Below, one piece after another: positions 36,949 through 47,670 of a stretch of 64,000 bases of DNA. The DNA comes from Heterodera schachtii. Its lineage: Eukaryota; Nematoda; Chromadorea; Rhabditida; Heteroderidae. The DNA lies in assembly GCA_023374025.1 (NCBI GenBank), contig SIJG01000093.1:420760-484759 (forward strand), in the 5' to 3' direction. The position numbers and the translations under genes were made by a program. Each line of letters begins with the position of its first letter. The stretch's first letter is position 1. The notes beneath the pieces were generated by a model. That model did not search any database, was not told the origin of the DNA, and was given only the letters and a program-made list of their open reading frames with translations.

Positions 36949-37890
36949 TAAATATTGATCATATGGCCCAGAGCCGAAAATGGTCGAAATATATACCAAT
37001 CGATAGCCCTAAGTCTGTAACGGAAGAATCCGAAAGAATTTTTTTGCGGAAACCTATCCCTGAAGAGTTACAGACCCGGGACTGAAATGGCCAAATGGCT
37101 TTGGGACTGAACCGTCCACTGACTTAAAAAGCATGGAATTGCGACAAAATGCATATGAATCGATTCCGCACGGTCTGCTAATAAAGAATCCGAAAGAATT
37201 TTTGGATAAAAAATAAATTGACAAAAGTTATGGGTCCTCAAAAATCTCAAAAAATGACTTTGATTAAAAAATTAATTTAGTTGAGCCAAAAAAAACGTAA
37301 AACACTTCAGGTTTTTGAACTTCGCAAAAGGGAGCATGCGAAGACGGAGCAAGTCGTGGGGCGAGACGGAGGGCGGAGGAAAAAGTCTGACGAGCGCCAT
37401 AGGCGGTTGACTGCGGGGGCCCGAAGGGCCCCCGCCAATCAGTCAACCGCCTGCGGATCACGCGCGGACTGCTTCCGTAGCCCGTAGTCTCGCCCCACCT
37501 ACTGGCCGCCGTAGTCGAGTGTGCGGCGGTTTTTTAGCGCAATAAGCAAAATTCAATTTTTCAAATTTGACGAAATTTTTTTTTGACTGAACTGATTTTG
37601 AGGGGACCTATAACTTTTGTTAATTTCTTTTTTATCCAAAAATTCCTTCGTATTCTTAATTAACAGACGATGAGGAATCGATTGATATGCATTTTGTCGC
37701 AATTCCATGCGTTTAAAGGTTTGGACGGTTCAGTCCCAAAGCCATTTGGCCATTTCAGTCCCGGGTCTGTAACTCTTCAGGGATTGGTTTCCGCAAAAAA
37801 ATTCTTTCGGATTCTTCTATTATAGACCGAGAGCTATCGATTGGTATATATTTCGACCATTTTCGGCTCTGGGCCATATGATCAATATTT
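36949..37890. mobile_element. 940-bp imperfect palindrome (foldback element)
   Basis: The left arm 36949-~37240 (ATATTGATCATATGGCCCAG...) is repeated inverted at ~37600-37890 with roughly 90% match by eye. Both arms carry AATCCGAAAGAATTTTTTTG and GAGTTACAGACCCGGGACTG. The centre is a strong GC hairpin: TGGGGCGAGAC...GTCTCGCCCCA outside, AGGCGGTTGACTG...CAGTCAACCGCCT inside, and GGGGCCC-GAA-GGGCCCC at the tip (37418-37434). No protein is encoded. Confidence 0.85.
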
Positions 37891-37899
37891 TCCATTATT

Positions 37900-38255
37900 A
37901 GAGCACACAGACTCACGGTATCGGACCTCGAGACAAGAAAGTAGCGGTTTTTGCGGTTTATGAACCCGAATCTCGGAAAAATGTCAGGGAAATGTTCCCG
38001 AACCCAAAATTCTCTGCTGGCGCTGAACTATTGAGCTACGAATTGAACGGTTCTGATATGCAAAGCAAAGACAAATGTTTTCACATTTGATCAGAGATGA
38101 ACACCAAAGGAAATGTGATCAATGAAAGACAGACGGAAAAAAAGGAGAGAGAGAGAGACTGGCGGAAAAGAAAGACCGACTGAAAGAAAGAGAGAAAAAG
38201 AGCCGCAGAGAAAACAGAAAAAATCAGTTGGAAAAGGCGGCGGACACAAAGCGAA
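37900..38255. other. No gene; A/G-rich stretch
   Basis: The plus strand 38120-38250 is A/G-rich with GAGAGA and GAAAGA runs; the ORF through it is low complexity. The ABCA gene stop lies at 38260. Confidence 0.5.
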
Positions 38256-39089
38256 GAGATTACTCGTTCAGATTGGTCAACCTCAAGAACAGTTGCTCAA
38301 GCGAGTTCTGAGTGAGCGAAAAGTCCACAATTTGGGGGAGTCCGTCGGCCGCTTCTTCGGGTTGGACCTGAAACGGAAGTGACAACGCAAAATGGGGAAG
38401 AGACCCCGGGACGGACCGGGAATTGGTCGGCCAGTGCCTGCGCTCGTTTGAACAGCATGCTCCAAGTGGTGCCCTCTTGGCGTGGCAATTCCCAGCGCAA
38501 TGTGGCAGAATTCAGCGGGTCCTGGCACTGCGGCGACTGCGGGGATTTCGGAGTTATACAAATGCATTTATGGCGTCATATTCAACTCACAGCCATCGCA
38601 TCACGGACCATTTCATCCAATTGGGCACCGATGGCATGGCACGGGTTGACAACGGTGATGAAAAGCAGAAAACTGTTGCAAAACCTAAGAAAGACACCAT
38701 TTTGGGATTTCAAATCCGTACATTGTCAGTTTCTGATCCGACTAAATCCCATCCCATCTTTGATTTTAAAGGATTAATTGGCTCTGTCTGTCCACTTATT
38801 AGGGTGATTAGTCCGTGTTTTATTCCGGCTCCAATCACTAATCCCTGCTGATCAGTGATTGTTGTGGCCAAAATTCTGTCCATTCTCATTTACTTGCTCT
38901 TCAAGTGTTGGCTGCTGCCCAATCCGATGAGTTTGCCGGCGTTCATCAGTCCGATTCGGCTGCATAACATTTCGCACTCGTCCATCAAATGCGAACTGAG
39001 CACCATCGCCATGCGCCGTTCACGCGCCGCTTGGATCAATTGCCAAATGTGCCGACGCGCAACCGGATCAATGGGGCGGGCGGGGCGGG

Positions 39090-39240
39090 GCATACGTGTG
39101 CAAAGGGGGGGGGGGGGTCAGGAAAAGGGTCGTGCGTTCGGCGATGACCTCCCTAGGGGGGGTCAGCGTCAAAAATTTTGCGTTCGAGACAATTTTTGCC
39201 CCGGTGAAGGCTTTTTTTTTTTTTTTTTGCTTTTCAAGAC
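39090..39240. mobile_element. Poly-G/poly-T insertion inside the ABCA gene
   Basis: Starts CATACGTGTGCAAAGG plus 13 G, has GGGTCAG / GGGTCGTGCG words and a T-run of about 16, then GCTTTTCAAGACC. Same architecture as 12.66-12.81 kb. It lies exactly where the ATP-binding core of the transporter is missing. Confidence 0.5.
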
Positions 39241-39784
39241 CTTTTCTCAGACAGCGACCGATTGCCGTAGATGACCATCTTAATGTTGTCGCATTAGCAG
39301 GAAAAGGGACTCCAAAAGCATTGTCTCCCACGGCGATGTTGTTGCTCATTTTGTGCCATGCCCAAGCGACGCGGCGCGATTGGAGCAGTGCCAACAGAAC
39401 CCAGAAGATGAGCCCGGCGATACCCATGGCGTACAGTTCCCGTCGGAATTCCTTCCACAGCTCGCCGACGGGCCCGGCATCGCCGAAGAAACTGTTGCCG
39501 GACCCGTCATCGAAATGTTGGCCGATCAGTTGCTGATAAGTGGCAATCAGTGCCAGGTTGAGGATGCAGCCGCTTAACGCTTTGGTGGGCAACACAATGC
39601 CAAGCAGCACGTTCAGCAGATTGGGGTGTGCGTTCGCCGATGGCACCGGCATTCAGTTTCAGAAGAGCGGTGCCAATGGTGGAAAGGCATGGAGCCGACC
39701 ATAAACCAGCACATAAGCGCACTGAATGCCTTCGCAGCCTGGAGCAAAAATGAATTAAAATTTAAATAAAAAATAATTTATACT

Positions 39785-40001
39785 GAGATAGAGAAGAAGA
39801 AGCTTCCCCGAGAGGAAGATTAATGGATCAATTGTGGCGACAATTGATCCTATATGATCGAGCAAAGTGGGGAGCTGGAGAGGGCAGGGTCGGTAGTTCA
39901 GCTGGAAGAACACTGGTCCGGAAAGCCAGAGACGCCGGTTCAAAGCCGGCCCGCCCCATAGTTTTTCCCTCAAAAGCTTCCCCGCTCGTTCATATGTTTC
40001 A
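39785..40001 (+). repeat. 217-bp direct repeat, copy 1, carrying a tRNA-like sequence
   Basis: Repeated at 40181-40397 (offset 396 bp), apparently identical. It begins GAGATAGAGAAGAAGAAGC and ends CATATGTTTCA. Copy 2 abuts the donor side of an ABCA exon. Confidence 0.9.
39887..39958 (+). tRNA. tRNA-like gene, predicted anticodon GGA (copy 1)
   Basis: 72 nt fold as a cloverleaf: acceptor GGGTCGG/CCGCCCC with one T-C mismatch, D stem GTTC/GAAC with GG in the loop, anticodon stem CTGGT/GCCAG, 4-nt variable loop, T stem GCCGG/CCGGC around TTCAAAG. A-box (TAGTTCAGCTGG) and B-box (GGTTCAAAGCC) are present and TTTTT follows at 39962. Loop CCGGAAA gives GGA, a serine anticodon, but serine tRNAs normally have a long variable arm and T at position 33, here C. 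So it is a pseudo-tRNA, a nematode-specific misread-type tRNA, or a tRNA-derived SINE head. Confidence 0.6.
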
Positions 40002-40180
40002 TGGCGACCCTTGGCGGCTTCCAGTTCACCCAGCAGCAGCAGAGAAGCGAAAAAGAAGAGAGAGGATAAAGCTGGCTAGGCTGGCACTGGAAGTGATCGA
40101 ATCTGCAACCTTCAGCCGAGCAGCAGCTGACGCAGAGAAGAAGAAAATGGACGAGGACGTCCATAAGAGAGGCCCGGAAT

Positions 40181-40397
40181 GAGATAGAGAAGAAGAAGCT
40201 TCCCCGAGAGGAAGATTAATGGATCAATTGTGGCGACAATTGATCCTATATGATCGAGCAAAGTGGGGAGCTGGAGAGGGCAGGGTCGGTAGTTCAGCTG
40301 GAAGAACACTGGTCCGGAAAGCCAGAGACGCCGGTTCAAAGCCGGCCCGCCCCATAGTTTTTCCCTCAAAAGCTTCCCCGCTCGTTCATATGTTTCA
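40181..40397 (+). repeat. 217-bp direct repeat, copy 2
   Basis: Same as 39785-40001. The 179 bp between the copies (40002-40180) contain an A/G-rich open frame with no recognised product. Confidence 0.9.
40283..40354 (+). tRNA. tRNA-like gene, predicted anticodon GGA (copy 2)
   Basis: Second copy of the tRNA-like sequence at 39887-39958, with the same mismatch, the same C33 and the same downstream T-run. It is antisense to the ABCA gene, in an intron. Confidence 0.6.
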
Positions 40398-41879
40398 ATA
40401 CCTTTTCAAAAAGGAAAGACGCGCAGCCGATCATTGGAACGGTGGCCCAAAAGTAAAAGAGCCAAATGGGAATAATGGAGCCGAAAAAGGGGCTCATCCA
40501 TTTGAAGAAGAACAGAGAGACACCGATGACGGAACAGAACACCGCGTACAGGACGAAGTTCCACAACAGAACGGAGGCCCAATAGACAAAGGGGTGGAGA
40601 TGGGTCAGCAACAACTGCACCAGAGGGAGCGAAGGGGGGGGGGCGGTTAGGGAAGGGAAGAGGAAGAAAATAGGAAAATAGAAAGTGATCAAAGCGATCG
40701 GAACAATGGCATTTGCTAAGGCAAATATTATGGACAATGAATGGCATTTGACTATGGCGTAAGAATTGGCTTGTTTAAATTTGATCAGATATTTAATAGG
40801 AATGGCATATTGATCACCGGTCTCCCAATTGTCATTCTTTTCCATTGAGTGTTCGCCCATGCCCCATCCGTCCGTCCTCCGCCCGTCCCCCACCTGACTG
40901 ATGTTTGAAACGGCTTCCTCGCTCCTCCACCAACGGCATCACCATTGTGGCGGTCATTATGAAGAAGGCGGTGATCACGGACATTGCTGCGCCCATGTTG
41001 CCCATCACATCTTTGAACAAGTCCTTCAGCATGCCGAAGGGGTTCTCGTCCTCCCCGTACAATTCAATGTTCGGCTGAATGATTGCTGCGGGCAATTAAA
41101 CTAATTAGCCAAAATTAGTCAATTCTTTGGGCACAAAGAATGCCAGTTGGAAACTTCTAAATAATTGTAAGCCAAAGCCCTGCTTATGCCCAATAGTTGT
41201 GGCATTTCCCAACATGGCGTTTCCCAACAAATTCAGCGCAATTTCTGGCCCGTGGTAAGTGGCTCCGTTGAACAACAATTGGACATTCAGTTTGCCGTTG
41301 CTTTGGTTGCGCGAAATGAGCGCCCCAATGCCGAGAGGGGGCCAGTGTGTCTTGTTCATTTGTTTGTCGCCGTCAATTTGGAGCAGTTCGATGGAAGGAT
41401 GTGCCTTTGCCATGTCCGTTATTGTCTTTGAAAGCCAAGTCGCTGAAAGGGTTTTTTGCCGGATTTAACAGTAAGTGTTTCGGTGGTTACCATTGTCGTC
41501 ATTGTCGAGCAGTACTTGGAGGGGAATTGTCATCTCCTGAGCGATTTTGTCCAATCCAAAAGAGCGTTCGTTAGTTGTGGGCCCTTTATCATCAAATACC
41601 GACTTCGAGTTTCGAAAGTGCACGCCATTTGAACGCCGAGACCAAAGGCAACAGCCAAAGGGATGGAGAAACCATCAATTGGACCAATTGTCCTTTTTGG
41701 GTGAACGTGCAGAAAAGGACGGTCAACTGAATGCAACTGAAGCCGTACAGCAGTGCCAAGAGCAGAAACAACGAAACGGAGACGAACTGAACAGCAGAAA
41801 AAGTCAGCAGAAACAGCAATAATTGTGGAAAGGGATGGGCGACAATTCCCCCCCCCCCCCCCTTAATTTGCCATAATAA

Positions 41880-42866
41880 CGCACTCTTGCGTCCCGGACA
41901 TTTGCGGCTCAGACATTTGCGGCCCGTACATTTGCGACCCCAGCCAAAATCGGACATTTGCGGCGCGACTTTTGTGGCCCGACATTTGCGTCCCGGACAT
42001 TTGCGGCCCATTTCTTAAGGGCCATTTTAGGACATTTGCGGCCCAATTTTTTATTTTGCGGCCCAAGCCAAAATCGGATATTTGCGGCTTTCCCCAAATT
42101 CATCATCAATAATCAGACATATATAATTATTTTTATTTTCCAATGGCTTGATCATGGCCCAAGAGCATCAATTTTTAAAAATGCTTAAACTACTTTAGTG
42201 TCGGCCAGGGGTGGGGCGCGGCGTGCACACTAAAATCCCGCGGTCGCGCATCGCGGATTCAAATTGCCGAAAATCGCGTCCCAGCCCTGGGTCGGGCACC
42301 TAAGAGAGCAAACACATCGCATCACAATTAAACTAGGTAGGTTTTTCTCAAACAAACATGTTGCAGCACTGTATTTTAAATAATTTATTTATTTTGATTT
42401 ATCAGAACATTAAAAGTGGGGGAGAATACCGGTAGAACCGCATTATGACTTTGCTTCGTCATTTAAATACTTTACAGTATCGCCTTGTAGAAGGGCACCA
42501 TAAATGAGTGAACTGTAAGCTCGTTAAGTATTGAGAAAACATTGAAAATAAAAAAATTTTGTGTTAATTATGTATTGTAAATAGTGAAAAATAATGATGA
42601 ATTTGGGGGAAGCCGCAAATGTCCGATTTTGGCTTGGGCCGCAAAATTCAACAAAAAATTGGGCCGCAAATGTCCTAAAATGACCCTTAAGAAATGGGCC
42701 GCAAATGTCCGGGACGCAAATGTCTGACCGCAAAAGTCGCGCCGCAAATGTCCGATTTTGGCTGGGGCCACAAATGTCCGGGCCGCAAATGTCTGAGCCG
42801 CAAATGTCTGAGCCGCAAATGTCCGGGCCGCAAATGTTCGGGACGCAAATGTCTGGACACCGACTA
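41880..42866. mobile_element. Foldback element with iterated CATTTGCGG arms
   Basis: The left arm (41888-42110) is an array of CCCGGACATTTGCGG-like units, period about 14; the right arm (42598-42866) is its inverted counterpart. Both arms keep the same non-unit spacers (AGCCAAAATCGGA, TTCTTAAGGGCCATTTTAGG, CCCCAAATTCATCAT), so the arms are copies of one another. The middle 490 bp contain a smaller insertion (42206-42289). Confidence 0.85.
42206..42289. mobile_element. 84-bp GC-rich hAT-like MITE nested in a foldback
   Basis: Inverted ends CAGGGGTGGGGCGC / GCGTCCCAGCCCTG, flanked by similar but imperfect octamers (GTGTCGGC and GGTCGGGC). The interior CCCGCGGTCGCGCATCGCGG is itself GC-rich, unlike its AT-rich surroundings. 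Confidence 0.55.
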
Positions 42867-42896
42867 AAATTTATTTTGTCCGTCGTTTAGCTCTTG

Positions 42897-43896
42897 GTCT
42901 GAGACGGTGCTATGTGATTTCGACAATGATTGATCTCGACAGTGTGTGATTTCGACAGTGAGTGATCTCGACAGTGAGTGATTTCGACAGTGAGTGATCT
43001 CGACAGTGAGTGATTTCGACAGTAAACTATTTCGCTTTTTTTCACTGTGCGTGTGATTTCGACAACGAGTGAATTCGGCAATGATTGATTTCGACACTAT
43101 CAGAAAAATTGTGAATTCGACAGAGATTTATTTCGACAGTACCGAGAAATTTAAAAAAACACGAGTATATTAAAAAGTGGAGTCTAAAATTGAACTGATA
43201 CAGTGGTGGAAAAAAGTCTTGACGCAAGCTGCTTAAAAATTTTAACTTTTTTACTGAAATTAGCTGATTATTTTTTCTTAAAGTATATTTATTTATTCCA
43301 ATACATGGGATTTTCATACATCCACAAATTATTTTAATCCAAAAATCTAAGATAATTCATGCTTGCTTTTCTTTTGGTCCCGATCAAAAAACAAAACAAA
43401 AAAGTCTTACACCAACTTAAAAAAAGCAGAAACCGGACGATCGGGGGACCAAAAGAAAAGCAAGCATGAATTATCTTAGATTTTTGGATTAAAATAATTT
43501 GTGGATGTATGAAAATCCCATGTATTGGAATAAATAAATATACTTTAAGAAAAAATAATCAGCTAATTTCAGTAAAAAAGTTAAAATTTTTAAGCAGCTT
43601 GCGTCAAGACTTTTTTCCACCACTGTATCAGTTCAATTTTAGACTCCACTTTTTAATATACTCGTGTTTTTTTAAATTTCTCGGTACTGTCGAAATCAAT
43701 CTCTGTCGAATTCACAATTTTTCTGATACTGTCGAAATCAATCATTGCCGAATTCACTCGTTGTCGAAATCACACGCACAGTGAAAAAAAGCGAAATAGT
43801 TTACTGTCGAAATCACTCACTGTCGAGATCACTCACTGTCGAAATCACTCACTGTCGAGATCACTCACTGTCGAAATCACCTGGCACGTCTGAGAC
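42897..43896. mobile_element. 1-kb foldback with TTTCGACAGTGA arrays at both ends
   Basis: The outermost word is GTCTGAGACG at the left; the right end reads CGTCTGAGAC, i.e. GTCTCAGACG when inverted. Inside, GTGATTTCGACAGTGA-type units repeat at about 15-16 bp near each end. Then about 350 bp of near-perfect unique inverted sequence follow on each side (43042-43385 against 43440-43784), leaving a spacer of about 50 bp at the centre. Open frames in both arms are mirror images and not genes. Confidence 0.9.
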
Positions 43897-44085
43897 ATCC
43901 TTTACAATATATATACATATATTTGGGGTTTCTGACGACCTTTTTTTGCTTTTCAAATCACTTTTTTTCATACCACAGAATAATTTTGTAAAAATTTACA
44001 AAATAGGAAACGAATTCAATTTCTATAAATTTTGAGTTTTTTTGCAATTTCGTAAAATTTCCCATCTTTATCTGTGCTTTTTCGA

Positions 44086-44413
44086 GGTACTTGTACAGTT
44101 TACACCCCATAGAAAAAAAAATTTATTTTAAAAAGCCATGAAAATATGTTTCCAATGATGTTTGAATACACGGAAACTAAGTAGAAAGTCACCATTGGTT
44201 CAAAAAATCATTTAAACTATTTTTTAGACTAAAAACGTAAAATTTGTAAAAATTTAAATTTTCTACTTTTTGTTCGAATTTGGGTCCGGGCTTCGGAATT
44301 GGTTGAGATGGATGTTCTATTCGTGATCAGCGACCCCGAATACCACTGGAAACTGGTTTTTATCACTAAAAAATATAAAAAAATTTCTATGGGGTGTAAA
44401 CTGTACAAGTACC
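44086..44413. mobile_element. 328-bp MITE with 30-bp inverted ends and 9-bp target duplication
   Basis: GGTACTTGTACAGTTTACAC at the left is inverted at the right (GTGTAAACTGTACAAGTACC). CTTTTTCGA flanks both sides (44077-44085 and 44414-44422). No coding content. It is immediately upstream of the decayed exon copies at 44.45 kb. Confidence 0.9.
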
Positions 44414-44448
44414 CTTTTTCGATTTAGGCCGAAAGTTTTACGAAATTG

Positions 44449-44815
44449 CCTCGGAACCACCACAAATCCGCCGCAAGCCGAAGGCGAGCAGAGCTGGTCA
44501 ACCGGCGAGTGCATCGCCTTGGGCTGGGTCACTGGTTGGCCTAGCCGCCAGTCTAACATTGCTCGGCTGTTGGAGATGATCTGTTTAACTCATCGGACTT
44601 TTCCTGCGGTGCCTGTCGGCACAAGCATGTCACTTGAAAAACATCGGAAAGGAGGAACCTGAAGACCCGCCTTTTTTGCTCTTCGGGTAAAAATAATTTT
44701 TCCCCGGTGATTTTTTCAACAATTCGATTTTCTCAACATAATTTTTAGAAAAGTGCGTATGTGAGCAGTGCAAGTGCGGCGCGACTGCTGGCCAATAAAT
44801 GACAAAGAATGGGGC
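44449..44815 (+). pseudogene. Decayed copy of the WSTGE membrane exon plus metallothionein exon
   Basis: TTTNPP...SWSTGECIALG (44455-44535) parallels the membrane exon at 11.7 kb, then shifts frame through a hydrophobic stretch. After about 170 bp, EKCVCEQCKCGATAGQ and a stop (44752-44802) parallels the second metallothionein exon at 14.32 kb but ends early; the Lys-rich tail survives past the stop in degraded form. The two source exons are 2.5 kb apart, so this is a compressed or partial duplicate. Confidence 0.65.
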
Positions 44816-44839
44816 TGAGAAATGTGATGATACCGAAAA

Positions 44840-46420
44840 ACAGTTACAGTATTAATATGTATAAAATTATGCATAAAATAATAAAAAGAGGAATCAAATT
44901 TAAAAAATTAAATTTATTTACAGTGGGGAGCAAAAGTTAATGCGTTTTAGATTTTCTAAGTTAAAATAAGTTAATTTTGTTATCCAACTGTGTTTGGCTC
45001 CCAACTTGTGTCATTTTGTAGCATTTTTTGTGGGCTTTCCAATGATACTGTACTTTAGTTCATTAGTCCATTTCGAAAAAAAGTTTTCCCATATTTGCTG
45101 CAACCACCTAAAGCTTATTATTTCTGCAAAAAACATGCTAAAAAATCTGACAAAATACCTGTTAGTACAACTTTTGATGCTGATCAAAAAAGTCTTTTAC
45201 ATCAACTTGATCAAATCACTTCTTCAAGGTGATCAGAACCCCTAAAATACATTGAAAATCGGGAAAATTTTCGAAAAAATTCCTAGGGGGTTAGGAAACT
45301 TTTTCTGTCACCAATTAGTAAGCCTATCAGAAAGAGCCCAAAATTTTTGATAGTGGGTCTACGACTAATACCCGTAAAGCACCATCGGTGTCAAAATTAT
45401 ACTGATCAATTTTCGAGCGTTTTCCTTTGAAATACGGTAGAAATCAGTAATTTTTGATCAGTTTAAATTTTGACACCGATGGTGCTCTGCGGATATAATT
45501 GACATTATAAAAGATTAATATTTTCTTGTCCCCGTGATATTCCAACTTTTGAAATTAAATTTTTGGCTTTGGCTTCTTAGAAAAAGCAGAGGATAGCTCT
45601 ATTAGAATTAACTTTAAGAACAAATAGCCAAACCATTTTTTGACTCCGAATAATGGGTTTTATATTAGCACTTTTAAAATGATTTTTATGGGCAAAAAAT
45701 CATATTCATTTATTTTTATCCTTCAATTCTTCTTTAAGCAATTAGTAAACAAATTTCATTAAAAACTTTTAAAAACGATGAATGTCCGATCATAAATCAA
45801 GTCAAAATGGCAGGAGTAAGGTTAGAATGGAAGACAATGCGACAAAAAATGGGACAGCGAAGCCGCCGATGGCCAAAGGAATTGCCGCGGAAATTTGAAA
45901 TTATTGGCATAAATTTAAAGAAATTCACAAATCTTTAATGGGTATTAAAATAGTCGAATTTATACTTGGCCATTTTGTTGGTGTCTTTGGCCAAACACTG
46001 CTCAAACATTTTTAGTCAACAAATTCCAATGCACAAAGGTGAACAGAACTGAATAAACATTCAATCGAAAATATTTCTCAAAAATTTATGATTTTAAAGG
46101 TTTTTAAGGGGAGGGGACAAAATTTCGCCGCCGAATTTCAGAAAAAATTTAGAAAAATTTTCAACGGTTTTTTTGAAAATTATGATAAATTAGTAATTTT
46201 TTCAAAAAATCGCTAAAAAATTTTTCAAAAATTTTTCCTTGGTATTTCCATATAAAAAATTTCTAAACTTTTTTTCTTGAAAATTTCCAAATTAAAAAAA
46301 AATTTCTCTGGCGAAATTTTGGGGTGCACCCGTTTTTAAACAGGGTTGCATATAATTATTCAAGGTTCGTTTCGTACTTGGATACCAAGTACGTACTTGG
46401 ATTTGGGCTTTCATGCGTGG
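44840..46420. other. No gene recognised; contains a short hairpin
   Basis: AT-rich. GCACCATCGGTGTCAAAATT near 45380 is inverted near 45465 with further pairing (CTGATCAATTTT), a hairpin of about 115 bp. ORFs here (for example 44994-45245) lack motifs or splice context. Confidence 0.5.
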
Positions 46421-46426
46421 AAAATT

Positions 46427-47670
46427 TTACCGTTGCGTTGCGTTCAGTCCCCAATTGCTGTTCCACTCGTACATCACGTGGTTGTGCCGTATCAGTGCGT
46501 CGAACACTGTGCCGTTCCGTTTCGCCTTTTGAATGTGCGCGTCCAATGTTTGCGCGTCCAATCCGCCGAATGCGTCGCGCATCGAATATTCCAATTTCGC
46601 GCGCGTTCCGTCCGCCCCGTTTCTGTTCAGTTCGTCCAACTCGACGTAATACGTTCTTCAAGTGAATAATGAACAATTAAAGTGCATTTAAATGGTTTTT
46701 AAAAGTGTATTGAGTTCAACTCATTATTTTCACTAATTACCCCCCCCCCCCCCCTCTTTCATTTCCCACTTCATGTTTTCCAATTCCATTGTGTCAGTGT
46801 TGTAGTCGGCCACACGAAATGCCGGGTTATTCTTCTGAAATGCCGGCGTAAGTGCCGGCGCTGTGAAAAATCGCTGCACCGCTTTTCCGTCAGAATTCTT
46901 AATTAATCCTCAATTTAAATAGTAAATTTCGCTGTAAAACATATTCCACCAAAATTATAATAAATGGTCTTTTTTAATTTTCTGTGGTTTGCCATTTTCA
47001 CCTTAATCACTCGAAAAATGTCGGTATGGTAATGGCCAAAAAATATCCATCCAATTTGTGGCGCGTATTCAACAAGCAAATCAACAAATTTTTGATTGTA
47101 TTTTTGCGGGATTTGCTCCATTTCGAGTTTGTTCACCGAATATTCTTCAAATGCTAAAATGAAAATAAAATTTGCTTTTTAAATTCGTTTTTAATTGGCG
47201 GCACCGCCCGGCGGCACGTGGCCAAGGATGTGCACCGGCACCCCTTTTTGGCGGGCCTTTTCCAGTTCGAATTGCAAAAAGTCGAATTGGCCCGTTGGAT
47301 CGTCCGGCTCCACAAGCTCCTTTCTCAGCGGGTTCGATTCGTAGTAAATGTTTGTGTTCAGCACCAAAAATAGTCCGGCGGATGTTTCGGCGCGGTAATA
47401 TCCGCCACGAGTAAAACTCTCCTAAATATAATTTAAATATAAATTTTTAAAATTTTTCTTTCAAAATATAAATTTTTGCCACCTCTCCCTCCTGGCCAAT
47501 CCATTGTTCCCACATTTTGAACATTTTCTCGTAAATTTGCTGTTTTGCCGGATGGTCAGTGAACGAATTGCCAGGTGCCGAGTCGTGGTTGCCCAGCACG
47601 GACAGAAGAACGGCGTCGGGAAAATGGGCACTTATCGCATTGGTCACCTTTTGCAATGTGTCGAATAACA
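46427..47670 (-). CDS. Acid-sphingomyelinase-like phosphodiesterase (5' part not contiguous)
   Basis: Calcineurin-fold metallophosphoesterase, secreted or lysosomal, hydrolysing sphingomyelin or nucleotide substrates. Minus-strand exons: 47483-47670 (TLQKVTNAISAHFPD, SVLGNHDSAP), ~47206-47421 (GGYYRAETSAGLFLVLNTN, then HILGHVPPG), ~47010-47157 (GWIFFGHYHTDIFRVIK), ~46765-46899 (APALTPAFQKNNPAFRVADY) and 46427-~46657 (YVELDELNRNG...GLNATQR), stop 46427. Metal-site motifs GNHD, GHVPPG and GHYHTD are intact. Exon joins are canonical. The exon at 47670 has an acceptor, so more exons are needed upstream, but the FLYWCH gene B occupies 48.0-49.5 kb on the same strand. Candidate upstream exons are at 52.0-52.25 kb. 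Confidence 0.85.

Larger units (their letters stand above)
38260..41830 (-). pseudogene. ABC transporter, A subfamily, lacking nucleotide-binding core
   Basis: ABCA proteins move lipids across membranes. In minus-strand order: TM segments (SLFLLLALLYGFSCIQLTVL, ~41690-41830), extracellular loop (NVQLLFNGATYHGPEIALN, 41105-41410), AAMSVITAFFIMTATMVMPL then EERG (~40900-41090), YWASVLLWNFVLYAVFCSVI (40405-40650), a further TM block (~39290-39720), then DPVARRHIWQLIQAARERRM and SSHLMDECEMLCSRIGLM (~38890-39075), ATLRWELPRQEGTTWSMLF (~38400-38520) and SLTQNSLEQLFLRLTNLNE to the stop at 38260. D-loop/H-loop and C-terminus are clear, but Walker A, signature and Walker B are absent: the place they should occupy (39.10-39.24 kb) holds a poly-G/poly-T insertion. 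No first nucleotide-binding domain is seen between the two TM blocks. As read it cannot hydrolyse ATP. Confidence 0.75.

Noticed and set aside
37068..37250. ORFs in the 36.9-37.9 kb palindrome
   Set aside because: They occur symmetrically in both arms and have no motifs; they are by-products of the inverted repeat.
43042..43784. Two identical 91-codon ORFs, one on each strand
   Set aside because: They are the two arms of the foldback at 42.9-43.9 kb, not a duplicated gene.
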